The notes beneath the pieces were generated by a model. The model saw only the letters and a list, made by a program, of their open reading frames with translations. It ran no database searches and was not told where the DNA came from. This document shows, one piece after another, positions 27,502 through 37,526 of a stretch of DNA of 64,000 nucleotides. The position numbers and the translations under genes are program-made. The DNA comes from CAZMZW01 sp964571135. Its GTDB lineage: Bacteria; Chloroflexota; Anaerolineae; Anaerolineales; Anaerolineaceae. Location: NCBI GenBank assembly GCA_964571135.1, contig CAZMZW010000003.1, forward strand, positions 124,001 through 188,000, in the 5' to 3' direction. Within the stretch, counting starts at the first letter, position 1, and every line of letters begins with the position of its first letter.

Positions 27502-27594
27502 CATGAAGTGTTTTTTAATCGTAAATCACCTGACTGGTATTCCCAAAACCCTTATTTATGATAGGATAATCATTGATCATTAAGAGAGGGAAAA

Positions 27595-28611
27595 ATGGCT
27601 GACGACAAGCAAACGTACCATTTTGATTTTTTTAGAGACCGCGTATGGATGTGGGCTCTTGTTCTTCCGCTCGGTTTCCTATGCTGGTTATTGTCTTTTG
27701 TTGTACTCTGGGGGTTAATAGGCACTGGTTTGGATGTAGGCACATCCATCATAATTTCATTAATGCTTGGCATTCCAGCCTATTTTATCGGTTGGATCTT
27801 TATTTATTCCTACATGGAGGGGGTTATTACACGCGTGACTTTCACAGAGACTGAGATCCGTCATCGTACTCCCTGGTTGATCTTTCCTCTTTTTTGGGTA
27901 ACCAAGAAAATCTCTATTGAAAGAATCGAAGAGATCGCCATGAACATTCCTTATGGAACACGCATAGCGATTTATCTTTATTATCACGAGGGTAATAAAA
28001 AGCGAAAATTCTATTTACCCAGATTTAAAAATCAGCCGAATTATTTGGATGAAATCCGTGGTATCAATGCCCACCTTCCTCATCCTTCGGATATGCTTGC
28101 ATCCATTGGTATAACCAAGACTGAGCAAGAAGTGAAATTGGATATGCTTTCGGCTGCCAGAAGCAAGAACCCCATTATTCGCTTTTGGAATGCTTTGGTG
28201 AGAAATCTTGGTATATTCTTCTTTCTGGGAATTATTTTTGGCAGCGGAACAATTTGTCTCCAACTCCCTATGCCGGGTCTGCAGGCGTTTATATCAGGTA
28301 CGACAGGTGGTTTCTTTTGTATTCTCATCAGCATGGTTGCCACTTTTCCAATCCTCGGCCAGTTGTTAATATGGTTCTTTGCCAGAAAAGCGATTTACAT
28401 TGTTTTTTGGTTAATAGGCATTCAATCAGATTCCCTTATTTTGTCCACTAGTTTGAACAAAATTATGCAGGTTATATTGTTACAACCAGGCAGGATTTAT
28501 TCATTGACCGATTTTCTTTTCTGGGCAATTTTCATCCTTTCCATCTTTTTTTCAATGGATCGGATTATTCACTGGCTGCTGCGAATCAAATTACCAGAAA
28601 AGAATAACTGA
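27595..28611 (+). CDS. Hypothetical membrane protein
   Basis: 338 residues. It has two N-terminal helices (MWALVLPLGFLCWLLSFVVLWGLI, IIISLMLGIPAYFIGWIFIYSY), a cytosolic region resembling a bacterial PH-like strand set (VTRVTFTETEIRHRTPWLIFPLFWVTKKISIERIEEI), then three or four more helices. A clear GAGAGGG ribosome site precedes the ATG. I do not recognise a named family. It stands alone between uvrB and a convergent gene. Confidence 0.6.
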   Translation: MADDKQTYHFDFFRDRVWMWALVLPLGFLCWLLSFVVLWGLIGTGLDVGTSIIISLMLGIPAYFIGWIFIYSYMEGVITRVTFTETEIRHRTPWLIFPLFWVTKKISIERIEEIAMNIPYGTRIAIYLYYHEGNKKRKFYLPRFKNQPNYLDEIRGINAHLPHPSDMLASIGITKTEQEVKLDMLSAARSKNPIIRFWNALVRNLGIFFFLGIIFGSGTICLQLPMPGLQAFISGTTGGFFCILISMVATFPILGQLLIWFFARKAIYIVFWLIGIQSDSLILSTSLNKIMQVILLQPGRIYSLTDFLFWAIFILSIFFSMDRIIHWLLRIKLPEKNN

Positions 28612-28623
28612 GATTTCTGATTA

Positions 28624-29187
28624 TCAGCCAGTCACTTTAAAATCGACCGAACCGGCTGCGGTTGAAGTTCCATTTGGGATCACTTCCAATTTATAGCTGC
28701 CAGTGCTGGGTGCGGTGGCTCCAAATTGTCCGCAATTAACCGATTTTCCAGTGGGGTCGCTTTTAAATTCCGGACCAAATTGAGTTTTATTCTTATCCGG
28801 TTGGGTTATCAGCAGTGAGAAAGAAATGGCGGCTTCTTTGGGAGCTTTGACCCAAAAATAGATCTGCTTGGTTTGGGCTGTGCTGAAAGATGTTATATGT
28901 TTATTGTTCGGATTTTCCCCTATGGTCAGATAAACCTCCATGGGTGGGACGGGACCGATGGTTGTGGAATTACCGGATATTCCAGGTACTATTCCACTGA
29001 GAGGGGAGAGTCCCTGTGAGATGATATTTGAAATGGATTGGAGAAAAGTGGATATCCCGCCAGCCACCTGGGGTCCAAAGATTAATCCGAGTACTAAGAC
29101 AAAAACAAGCATCACAGAAATCACCCCCAGGCATCCCAGACATCCTCCAAAAAAAGCTTTGAGGCCGAATTGTATTGCGTCTTTCAT
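28624..29187 (-). CDS. Hypothetical membrane-anchored protein
   Basis: 187 residues. It starts with a Gly/Cys-rich membrane anchor (FFGGCLGCLGVISVMLVFVLVLGLIFGP), then a Ser/Thr/Gly linker. A beta-rich outer domain follows (VYLTIGENPNNKHITSF...FWVKAPKEAAISFSLLITQPDKN...GSYKLEVIPNG) with an Ig-like look. It probably lies on the outer face of the membrane. No named family. GGAG-type ribosome site (AAGGAGGATATCC) present. It is divergent from proB. Confidence 0.6.
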   Translation of the reverse strand: MKDAIQFGLKAFFGGCLGCLGVISVMLVFVLVLGLIFGPQVAGGISTFLQSISNIISQGLSPLSGIVPGISGNSTTIGPVPPMEVYLTIGENPNNKHITSFSTAQTKQIYFWVKAPKEAAISFSLLITQPDKNKTQFGPEFKSDPTGKSVNCGQFGATAPSTGSYKLEVIPNGTSTAAGSVDFKVTG

Positions 29188-29328
29188 GGATATCCTCCTT
29201 ATTTGCAGTATACACCTGTGGAGAATTTATCAATATGAAAAAGTGAACCCTGGTTAAAAAGATATTCCTCATGGTTTGATTTTGCTATCGGGAATAAATT
29301 ATGTTAAGATTTCTTATCACGACAATAA

Positions 29329-30474
29329 ATGTATGATGCGATAATGAATATGACAAAATTCAACCGAATTGTGATTAAAATTGGCACGTCTACTCTGACA
29401 GGAGGAAGCAAAAAGCTGAATCTTGCACGGGTCAGCTCTTTGGCACAGCAAATCTCCAAGCTTATGGAACAAGGCAGGCAGATCGCTTTAGTCTCTTCTG
29501 GTGCGATAGCAGTAGGACGTGAACGGTTGGATTATCCGGATCTGCCCAAATCTATCCCTGGAAAACAAATGCTTGCCGCCATTGGACAGCCGCGCCTTAT
29601 GGCCGTTTATGAACAAATTTTCGGAATTTACGGAAACTGCGTGGCACAAGTTCTGCTGACGCGTGAAGATATTAGTGACCGTAAACGCTATCTTAATGCG
29701 CGTGCCACACTGGAAGCGTTGCTCGACCAGGGGATTGTGCCCATAATCAATGAGAATGACACTGTCGCCACAGAAGAGATACGCATAGGTGATAACGATA
29801 ATCTTTCCGCGTTGGTAGCCAATTTGATCGAAGCTGATCTTCTCATCTTGCTAACTGATCAGGAAGGGATATTTACGGCTGATCCAAATATGGACTCTTC
29901 CGCGATTTTGATCGAAAAGATTGACTCAGACGAAATTTCCAATTCCATCTGGAAAGCAGCTAAAGGCAGCCATAATGGACTTGGAGTTGGCGGGATGCTG
30001 ACCAAGCTTCAAGCTGCGGAAACCGCGCGCAGGTCTGGTACACAAGTGGTGATTGCCAAAGGAGATTTGCCGGATATATTGATTCGGTTGGTTGATGGTG
30101 AATACATTGGTACGCGCATCTTGCCGGTAGTAGATAAGCTTGAGAACCGAAAACGCTTTATGCTGGCAGGTACCAGGTTAAGGGCGATCATTCAAATTGA
30201 CTTAGGTGCTGCAAAAGCCCTGCTTAATGGAGGTTCTCTTTTATCTGTGGGCGTAATTTCCACACAGGGTCCTTTTGAACGAGGTGATATCGTCAAAGTA
30301 AAGGATATTGTTGGCAAAGACTGCGCTGTTGGGTTGGCAAATTATTCAGCTTCAGATATACAGAAAATAATGGGGCGGCGTTCAGCAGAAATCGAAGACC
30401 TTTTAGGGTACACGTACGGAGACGAGGTTATGCATCACAACAATATGACCATTCTGGCAGGTAGTAATGATTGA
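29329..30474 (+). CDS. proB: Glutamate 5-kinase
   Basis: 381 residues; first step of proline synthesis (phosphorylates L-glutamate). The amino-acid-kinase domain shows RIVIKIGTSTLTGG, LVSSGAIAVGRERL, NENDTVATEEIRIGDNDNLSALVANLIEADLLILLTD and GGMLTKLQAAE. The C-terminal ~100 residues form a PUA domain. Several Met codons lie at the start (29329, 29344, 29350) and no strong ribosome site separates them. It overlaps proA by eight bases; proC is not in the window. Confidence 0.95.
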   Translation: MYDAIMNMTKFNRIVIKIGTSTLTGGSKKLNLARVSSLAQQISKLMEQGRQIALVSSGAIAVGRERLDYPDLPKSIPGKQMLAAIGQPRLMAVYEQIFGIYGNCVAQVLLTREDISDRKRYLNARATLEALLDQGIVPIINENDTVATEEIRIGDNDNLSALVANLIEADLLILLTDQEGIFTADPNMDSSAILIEKIDSDEISNSIWKAAKGSHNGLGVGGMLTKLQAAETARRSGTQVVIAKGDLPDILIRLVDGEYIGTRILPVVDKLENRKRFMLAGTRLRAIIQIDLGAAKALLNGGSLLSVGVISTQGPFERGDIVKVKDIVGKDCAVGLANYSASDIQKIMGRRSAEIEDLLGYTYGDEVMHHNNMTILAGSND

Positions 30475-31729
30475 TATATTAGAAATGTGCCGTGATGCAA
30501 AATCAGCCAGTCGCAAATTAGCACTTTCAAGTACTGAACGAAAGAACAAGGCGCTGGGCGCGTTGGTGATTTGGTTGAGGGAAAATCAAACGCATATTAT
30601 CTCGGAAAATCAAAAAGATGTTGATTTGGCTCATCAGGCGGGATTGGATGTAGCGATGATAGACAGGCTCACTCTCACTCGTGAACGGATTGAGTCGATC
30701 GCATCTGATCTGGAAAAAGTGATCGAGCTTCCAGACCCAATTGGAGAAGTTTATGAGGAGCAGAACTTTCCTAACGGCTTGCAGCTGCGAAAGCAGCGCG
30801 TTCCATTGGGAGTGATTGCAGTGATCTATGAATCTCGCCCGAATGTGACAATTGATGTTGCTTCGTTAGCGCTAAAGAGTGGTAATGCAGTGATCCTGCG
30901 TGGTGGAAGTGAAACCTTGAAAAGCAATCGGGCTCTCGTTGCCGGAATAAAACAATCGCTGCGAACTGCAGGGCTTCCGGTTGGCGCGGTGCAATTCATT
31001 GATGATCCTGCCCGGGAACTGGTAAACCAGATATTAAAAATGCATCAGTATGTTGATATGCTCATTCCACGCGGGGGTGCGAGGTTGCATACTTTTTGCA
31101 GGGAGAATTCCACCATTCCTGTCATCACTGGAGGAATTGGTATTTGCCATCTGTTCGTGGATAAAAGTGCAAACCTGGAAAAATCCATTGCTGTCATCCG
31201 CAACGCGAAGGTACAGAGACCTAGTGTATGCAATGCGCTTGATACAGTTCTCGTTCATTGGGATGTAGCCGCTGTTTTTATACCATTGCTGATTTCCGCG
31301 CTTAATAAAGATGGTGTTAAATTTCGTGTGGAGAAAGAAACACTCGCGAGATCAGGGCTTGAAGAGAACGAGGTTATACAAAAGGCAGGCGATCAAGATT
31401 TTGATACCGAATGGCTTTCGCTGGTTTTAGGAATTAAAGGAGTGGCTGGATTGGATGAAGCGTTGGAGCATATCGCTGAACATTCCACTGCGCATTCTGA
31501 TGGAATATTAACCAATGACCGTGATAATGCCGAGCGTTTCACCCGCGAAGTGGATTCTGCTGCTGTATATGTGAATGTCAGCACTCGTTTCACTGATGGG
31601 GCTCAATTTGGGTTGGGGGCAGAAGCGGCGGTATCGACTCAACGGCTACACGCTCGCGGGCCTATGGCGCTTCGCGAATTGACAACTTACAAATGGGTGG
31701 GTATCGGTGATTATTTATCTAGAGAATAG
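30467..31729 (+). CDS. proA: Gamma-glutamyl phosphate reductase
   Basis: 420 residues, full length; reduces gamma-glutamyl phosphate to glutamate semialdehyde with NADPH. Family motifs: GVIAVIYESRPNVTIDVA, LRGGSETLKSN, RGGARLHTF, and the catalytic Cys in VQRPSVCNALDTVLVH. Its ATG lies inside the proB 3' end (eight-base overlap), so translation is coupled. About 115 bases without features follow before a small membrane ORF. Confidence 0.95.
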   Translation: MIDILEMCRDAKSASRKLALSSTERKNKALGALVIWLRENQTHIISENQKDVDLAHQAGLDVAMIDRLTLTRERIESIASDLEKVIELPDPIGEVYEEQNFPNGLQLRKQRVPLGVIAVIYESRPNVTIDVASLALKSGNAVILRGGSETLKSNRALVAGIKQSLRTAGLPVGAVQFIDDPARELVNQILKMHQYVDMLIPRGGARLHTFCRENSTIPVITGGIGICHLFVDKSANLEKSIAVIRNAKVQRPSVCNALDTVLVHWDVAAVFIPLLISALNKDGVKFRVEKETLARSGLEENEVIQKAGDQDFDTEWLSLVLGIKGVAGLDEALEHIAEHSTAHSDGILTNDRDNAERFTREVDSAAVYVNVSTRFTDGAQFGLGAEAAVSTQRLHARGPMALRELTTYKWVGIGDYLSRE

Positions 31730-31844
31730 ATACTTCAAAGACTAAATGGGAAAGTCTTGGCGAAGTAAAATCGTCAAGGAAAATAATCGATTTCCTTTGC
31801 AGCAAAATGTAAGAGCTCACCCTTGGGATTTTTAATCAAAATTA

Positions 31845-32060
31845 TTGAATAATTATTTTATGAAAAACAATATTACAATATTTGATTTTCTCCGTTACAC
31901 TGCAATCGCTGGGATTTGTATTTTTATTCTTTGGATCTTATACAATGGGATGGATGAAGGATTTAAAGCGAATCTTATCCAGGTACTTTCATTTCTCAGT
32001 TTGATTTTTCTATTGATCTTGAATACTTATTTACTTTTTCGAAGCCAAAGAAAACCTTAA
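31845..32060 (+). CDS. Small two-helix membrane protein (putative)
   Basis: 71 residues (or 66 from the internal ATG at 31860) with two hydrophobic segments (FLRYTAIAGICIFILWILYN and VLSFLSLIFLLILNTYLLF) and a basic tail (RSQRKP). It lies directly after proA on the same strand, but no strong ribosome site is visible. No known family. The hydrophobic pattern and intact frame are the only support. The 180 bases after it hold nothing recognisable. Confidence 0.4.
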   Translation: MNNYFMKNNITIFDFLRYTAIAGICIFILWILYNGMDEGFKANLIQVLSFLSLIFLLILNTYLLFRSQRKP

Positions 32061-32238
32061 GATCATCCAAAGCAATTGATAAATGAATTCGTCTCTTTCG
32101 ATTATCGGACTCAAATGCAAAATTTTGAAAAAACAGAATCCAGAAATTTATTTTGGAGTGTTAACTCGAAGATGAAAGAGTATAAATAGGTGGATCGTTA
32201 ATATTTCTGTATGTAGGAAAGTATAGAATTCCTGATTA

Positions 32239-33219
32239 TTATTTCAGCCCTTCGTAAGCGGCGCCCAACAAAGCGGCGTCTGGATTGCAAATAATATGAA
32301 CTGGTATATTGGCGAGCATACTTGAGAACCTGCCCTTATCTTTAAATGATTCAATGAATAATCTTTTTTTCAGGAATGGGATGATTTTTGGTGGAATTCC
32401 TCCGCCTAAATATACACCACCAGTAGCAAGAACTTTCAAAGCCAAATTTCCAGCTTCCCTGCCAAGAATGGATATGAAAAGGTCCAGAGTTGCGGTGGCA
32501 ATTTCCGCTTTACCTTCCAAAGCAGCCTGGCTGATTATTGGTGCTGGTTTATCGGTTATAGAAATTTGTTCGCGAAGCCAATCTGGTTCCGGGTATTTAC
32601 CGGTCTCTTTTAAAAAAGCATAGATATTTAATAACCCCGGACCGGTACAAACCCGCTCGTAACTCACGTGCCCAATTCGCTCTTGTAGAAATGTCATTAA
32701 TTCAAATTGCATCTGATCAGTGGGCGCAAAATCAACATGCCCGCCTTCTGATGCAAAGGATTGATAGTCCGTTCCATTCCAATGCAGATGAGCCTCGCCT
32801 AGACCTGTTCCAGGTGCAATCACTGCTAAAGATGCATGATGGATGGGCATACCTGCTGAGAGTGTCTCTAGGTCTTCTTCTTCCAGGATAGGCACAGAGT
32901 TGGCAATGGCTTCTAAGTCGTTGATTAAATGCACGGGAGTTTTAATTTTTATACTTAGTGTGCTTTCTTTAATGAGCCAGTCCAAATTTGGCATCTGTAC
33001 GCTGCCTTCAAAAATTGGCCCAGCAATACCAAAGCAGGCTCGTGATAATGAGAGATTTTTTCCCTCTAAGAACACATTCAAAAGTGCTTCAAACGTTGGA
33101 TAATTGCCGCTGGGAAAAGTTTCTTTGATGACAAAAGTTCGTGGTCCATTGACAGGATCAATAATCGCCAATGTTGTTTTTGTACCTCCAATATCCCCGG
33201 CTAATATAAATTTTTTCAA
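32239..33219 (-). CDS. glk: Glucokinase (Glk family)
   Basis: About 326 residues. The ATP-binding N-terminal motif is FILAGDIGGTKTTLAII. Further motifs are CFGIAGPIFEG, LINDLEAIAN, IAPGTGLGEAHL, EGGHVDFAP, and the C-terminal GGVYLGGGIPPKI. It phosphorylates glucose with ATP. The TTG start at 33219 has GGAGAG five bases upstream and gives the typical N-terminus; a GTG at 33237 is the alternative. It is the last gene on the strand of the sugar-import operon, 175 bases after the permease, so it may phosphorylate the sugar entering or have its own promoter. Confidence 0.85.
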   Translation of the reverse strand: MKKFILAGDIGGTKTTLAIIDPVNGPRTFVIKETFPSGNYPTFEALLNVFLEGKNLSLSRACFGIAGPIFEGSVQMPNLDWLIKESTLSIKIKTPVHLINDLEAIANSVPILEEEDLETLSAGMPIHHASLAVIAPGTGLGEAHLHWNGTDYQSFASEGGHVDFAPTDQMQFELMTFLQERIGHVSYERVCTGPGLLNIYAFLKETGKYPEPDWLREQISITDKPAPIISQAALEGKAEIATATLDLFISILGREAGNLALKVLATGGVYLGGGIPPKIIPFLKKRLFIESFKDKGRFSSMLANIPVHIICNPDAALLGAAYEGLK

Positions 33220-33394
33220 TTTCTCTCCAATCAACACGGCAAGAATGTTCTCATTTTATGAGAGACATCAAACTGTGATATTCCAGGTAGAATGAAAATA
33301 CAAGTTTAAATTCTTTCAGTAGTACGCAATTACGCCAAGATTGCAGTTTGGAATTGACGCAATGCAATATACTGTATTTCATTCATAACCGATG

Positions 33395-34576
33395 CTATTT
33401 TCCTCTGTTACGTGTCGCTACATCAAAGATCACAGCTGCTGTCAGGACTGCTCCTCTGACGATATACTGCAGGGATATGTCAATGCCCATCAGGTTCATT
33501 CCGTTTGTCAATGACATCATCACTAATGCGCCGATCAGTGATCCTACAACCTTACCTACACCACCTGCCGCGGATGTACCACCAACATATGCCGCAGCGA
33601 TGGCATCCAATTCAAACAGGGCGCCTGCCGTAGTGGTGGCGGATTGTAATCGGGAAGCAAATAAAATGCCGGATAAAGCGGAAAGCATTCCCATCGAACC
33701 AAAAACCAGATAGATCACTTTTTTTACGTTGATGCCGCTTAACTCGGCTGCTTCTGGGTTTCCGCCGACTGCATAAATGTGTCTGCCTAAAGTTGTCTGA
33801 CTGGTGATGAAATTATAAATAACCACGACCACCAAAACGATCACCAATGTCCAAGAAAGACCCTGGTAGCCTGCCAATACCCAGGTAATATAACCAATTA
33901 ATGCCGAAACAAAAATCAATTGAAGGACGAACATATCCATTGAAAGCACTTCAAATTTGTAAACCTGTTTCTTTTTTCGGTCGCTTATCGCATTGATGAT
34001 AAAAAGAATAATGGTGATCAGCCCGAGGAGCAAGGTGATTTTATGTACTCCAGGAAGAATTCCGATATCCGGAATATCAGGAATGAAACCGTTGCCTATG
34101 GCATTAAAAATAACGTTTGAGATAACTATCGACCCTGTTCCCATGGTCGCTAAAAGTATGGCGCCTCGGTAGATCAACCAACCAGCCAGGGATGCTACAA
34201 AGGACGGAATTTTCATTTGCGCAACCAAAAAACCATTGGCTAGACCGGCGATAACCCCGAGACCCAGAACAAGAAGTATGACTAGCATTACTGGTAAATG
34301 CCAGAAGGCAAGTGCAATAGCTGCCACTGCGCCGAGGAAACCTGCCAGAAAACCAACGGAAAGATCGATATGACGGATAACTATCACCAGGGTCATTCCT
34401 ACAGCCAGTACAGCGATATACCCTGTTTGATTCATGAGGTTGCTTATATTTCTGGATGAAATAAATAGACCGTTCGTCGTAATGGTAAAAATTACCATTA
34501 TTATGAATAAAGCTATATACATACCATATTCACGGATATTCTGGCGTAATAATTTCTGTAAATTGTTAAAAAACAT
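33395..34576 (-). CDS. Monosaccharide ABC transporter permease (XylH/MmsB type)
   Basis: 393 residues, the size of E. coli XylH, with about ten membrane helices and the permease signature GINVKKVIYLVFGSMGMLSALSG. The insertion around residues 190-240 (SDRKKKQVYKFEVLSMD) is typical of the xylose/multiple-monosaccharide type rather than the shorter ribose type. It forms the inner-membrane channel for the adjacent ATPase (11 bases upstream) and binding protein. Confidence 0.88.
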   Translation of the reverse strand: MFFNNLQKLLRQNIREYGMYIALFIIMVIFTITTNGLFISSRNISNLMNQTGYIAVLAVGMTLVIVIRHIDLSVGFLAGFLGAVAAIALAFWHLPVMLVILLVLGLGVIAGLANGFLVAQMKIPSFVASLAGWLIYRGAILLATMGTGSIVISNVIFNAIGNGFIPDIPDIGILPGVHKITLLLGLITIILFIINAISDRKKKQVYKFEVLSMDMFVLQLIFVSALIGYITWVLAGYQGLSWTLVIVLVVVVIYNFITSQTTLGRHIYAVGGNPEAAELSGINVKKVIYLVFGSMGMLSALSGILFASRLQSATTTAGALFELDAIAAAYVGGTSAAGGVGKVVGSLIGALVMMSLTNGMNLMGIDISLQYIVRGAVLTAAVIFDVATRNRGK

Positions 34577-34587
34577 CTTGAACCTCC

Positions 34588-36108
34588 TTAATCCGTCGCT
34601 AGTTTTATGATTTTTTCCTGAGTCGCTTCTTTAATCGGTAGCTCGCCGGTGATTTTACCGGAGGAGACAATATAAACTCGATCGCTCATTCCCAGAATCT
34701 CAGATAATTCAGATGACATCATCATAATGGCCATCCCTTCATGAACCAATTTGGTAATAAGCGTATATATTTCGAATTTTGCACCCACATCAATTCCACG
34801 CGTTGGTTCATCCAGAATTAATAAATCAGGTCTGACGAAAAGCCATTTGCCGAGGGATACTTTTTGCTGGTTACCCCCACTTAAATTGCCGACTTTTTGC
34901 TCAACGCTTGGTGTTTTGATGTTAAGGGAATTCTTATATTCGTTGGCAACTTTCACTTCGGCATTATTATTGATAACTCCCCGCCTGGAAATTTCCTGTA
35001 AATTAGCGAGGGTAATGTTATGCTTGATATCCTGGATCAGAATCAACCCATTGCCTTTTCTATCTTCGGTTACATATGCAACCCCTGTGTCGATCGCATT
35101 CTCGGGTAATTTGAAGTGTACTTCCTTACCTTTAAAAAACATTTCCCCATTAATTTTGTAACCATCTGGATTTCCAAAGATGCTTAAAGCCAATTCTGTC
35201 CGCCCTGAACCCATTAAACCTGCAAATCCAACAATTTCCCCTTTCCTTACCTGAAAATTTATATCCTTAAGAATTTTTCTTCCAAGAGTTGGATCATAAG
35301 CATTCCAGTTTTTTACTTCAAAGACAATATCCCCGATGACTTTGTGTTCTCTTTTTGGATAAATATTATGTATTTCGCGCCCCACCATGTGTTTGATTAA
35401 CACATTCTCAGAAATCTCACCTTTTTTTCCGTCTAATGTGCAAATTGTCTGACCATCACGTAAAATGGTTACTTTATCAGCAATTTCCAGAACCTCCCTC
35501 AGTTTATGCGAAATTAATACACAAGTCACTCCTTGATTTTTTAGATCACGAAGAAGCTTGAAAAGATTTTCAATATCATCCTCATTCAGTGCAGAAGTTG
35601 GCTCGTCTAATATTAATAATTTTACATTCCGGCTCAGTGCTTTAGCAATCTCAACTAATTGCTGTTTCCCCACTCCCAGATCCTTAACCTTGGTGACTGG
35701 ATTCACATCAAGTTTTACTTTCTTTAACATTTCAGTTGATCGTTGGATGGTTTTATTCCAATCGATGGTAAATCCATTTTTAATCTCATGACCCAGAAAA
35801 AGGTTTTCATAGACTGACATCTCAGGTACAAGCGCCAATTCCTGGTAAATAATTCCGATACCTGCCTTTTCACTATCATTGATGTTTTTAAATTTCTGCT
35901 CTTCCCCTCCAAAAAGGATTTCCCCGCTATATACACCATGTGGATAAACCCCGCTTAAAACCTTCATTAATGTGGATTTGCCGGCACCGTTTTCACCAAC
36001 CAGGCAATGAATTTCACCCTCTGTGACCTGAAAGCTGACTCTATCGAGTGCTTTCACACCGGGAAATTCCTTGGTAATGTTTTTCATCTCTAATATTGGA
36101 GATTTCAT
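34588..36108 (-). CDS. Monosaccharide ABC transporter ATP-binding protein (XylG/MmsA type)
   Basis: 506 residues with two ABC domains in tandem. The first has Walker A GENGAGKST, signature GVGKQ and Walker B LLILDEPTSAL. The second has GLMGSGRTE, LSGGNQQK and LLILDEPTRGIDVG. This is the carbohydrate uptake CUT2 layout, where the second Walker A is degenerate. The start at 36108 has GGAG nearby; the 21 codons upstream cross a terminator-like hairpin and are probably not translated. It energises import through the permease directly downstream. Confidence 0.9.
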   Translation of the reverse strand: MKSPILEMKNITKEFPGVKALDRVSFQVTEGEIHCLVGENGAGKSTLMKVLSGVYPHGVYSGEILFGGEEQKFKNINDSEKAGIGIIYQELALVPEMSVYENLFLGHEIKNGFTIDWNKTIQRSTEMLKKVKLDVNPVTKVKDLGVGKQQLVEIAKALSRNVKLLILDEPTSALNEDDIENLFKLLRDLKNQGVTCVLISHKLREVLEIADKVTILRDGQTICTLDGKKGEISENVLIKHMVGREIHNIYPKREHKVIGDIVFEVKNWNAYDPTLGRKILKDINFQVRKGEIVGFAGLMGSGRTELALSIFGNPDGYKINGEMFFKGKEVHFKLPENAIDTGVAYVTEDRKGNGLILIQDIKHNITLANLQEISRRGVINNNAEVKVANEYKNSLNIKTPSVEQKVGNLSGGNQQKVSLGKWLFVRPDLLILDEPTRGIDVGAKFEIYTLITKLVHEGMAIMMMSSELSEILGMSDRVYIVSSGKITGELPIKEATQEKIIKLATD

Positions 36109-36143
36109 GGTCACTCCGAATCTCTTGATTATGATAAAAACTT

Positions 36144-36179
36144 CAGGAATAGTGATGACTTGAGCCATCACTATTCCTG
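36144..36179 (-). terminator. Hairpin with T-tail between binding-protein and ATPase genes
   Basis: CAGGAATAGTGATG and CATCACTATTCCTG form a perfect 14-bp stem with an 8-base loop. On the transcribed strand it is followed by GAAGTTTTTATC. This is positioned as a partial terminator or 3'-stabilising element, a common way to make more binding protein than ATPase/permease from one operon. Confidence 0.75.
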
Positions 36180-36199
36180 TTCGAACTAAACGATATTTA

Positions 36200-37452
36200 C
36201 TATTTTAATCCGGTGAAATCGCTTGCCGGGTAATAACCGGAGTCAACAATGGCCGCTTTGACATTGGCCTTATCGACAGAAACCACGACAGACGGCTTCG
36301 CTGGGACATCAATTTNNNNNNNNNNNNNNNNNNNNNNNNNNNNNNNNNNNNNNNNNNNNNNNNNNNNNNNNNNNNNNNNNNNNNNNNNNNNNNNNNNNNN
36401 NNNNNNNNNNNNNNNACATTGGCCTTATCGACAGAAACCACGACAGACGGCTTCGCTGGGACATCAATTTTACCGTTGTTGTAAGTGTTGGTGGCTTCGG
36501 GTTTTCCGCCCTTGAGGAAAGCGACGGCCGCAACGATGGCATCATTGACCAGTGTGCGTACATCCTTCAAAACGGTCATGGATTGTTTGCCATCAATAAT
36601 GGCCTGAACGGAAGCTTTCTCAGCGTCCTGTCCGGTGACCACATAGCTCTTGACATCCTTGTCTGCTGCAAAAACGGCACCGATGGCGCGGGCACCGGGA
36701 TCGTTCGGGGCAAGAATGAACACATTGCCCTTGTCGGCAGTCTTGGCTTTGGTCAGGTTGGCCTCTGCCAGGTTGGTGGCTACGTCAACCTTCCAGTCAG
36801 TGGAGATCTGTCCGATGATCTTGCCCATTTCGTCACGGGTGAGGGTGGCTTTGGCCTGTAATGCAACGGCTTCGCTGGAGTTCTTGATAACGAAAGTGCC
36901 GTCGACGACCTTGGGCTGCAGAACCTTCCATGCGCCTTCAAAGAAGAGGAACGCATTATTGTCGGAGGCAGCGCCGGCATACAGGTAAAGGTTGTTGCCT
37001 TTGCCGGTGGCTTTGTCAACCAGGTATTGACCCTGGGCTGTGCCAACCGAAACGCTGTCGAAGGTTACATAATAATCAACTGCAGCAGTGTCGCGGATCA
37101 GGCGGTCGTAAGAAATGACCTTAACGCCTGCTTTCTGGGCTGCTTCAACGGCAGCGGCTGCGGCGGTACCATCCTGCGGGCAGATGATGAGAACCTTGAC
37201 GCCCTTGGTGATCAGGGCTTCGACATTCTCTTTTTCCTTTGCGGAAGAGCCCTGACTGAAGAGGATCTCGGCTGTGTAACCAGCAGTCTTTAGTGCAGCA
37301 TTAAATCTGGTTTCATCCTGTATCCATCTTGGCTCATCCTTCGTCGGCAGAACTATGCCAATAGCCAGCTTGGTTCCTGCAGCAGGGGCGGCAGGAGCGC
37401 AGGCAGCCATTATGAAGGCTAGCACTGTGATTAAGAAAATTGTTTTCTTCAT
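36200..37452 (-). CDS. Sugar-binding lipoprotein (XylF/ChvE type), interrupted by a scaffold gap
   Basis: Signal peptide with lipobox (MKKTIFLITVLAFIMAAC) followed by a periplasmic-binding fold: LAIGIVLPTKDEPRW, ISYDRLI, VTFDSVSVGTAQGQYL, ILAPNDPGARAIGAVFA, VTGQDAEKASVQAIIDGKQSMTV. The ATG at 37452 has GGAG seven bases upstream. A 100-N gap (36316-36415) sits near the 3' end, but the same 55 bases flank it on both sides. Removing one copy and the Ns restores a perfect C-terminus, ANVKAAIVDSGYYPASDF, ending at TAG 36200-36202. The gene is therefore intact in the organism. It captures a monosaccharide for the ATPase/permease downstream. Confidence 0.9.
36316..36415. other. Scaffold gap (100 N), probably artefactual
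   Basis: One hundred N separate two identical 55-base flanks (36261-36315 and 36416-36470). The flanks are most likely the same genomic bases at two contig ends. Confidence 0.85.
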
Positions 37453-37526
37453 TTTTTTCTCCATTTTTATTTTACCAATTTACACACAATAACCCTTAAA
37501 TATATTTATTCTTTTTCTCCAATAAA

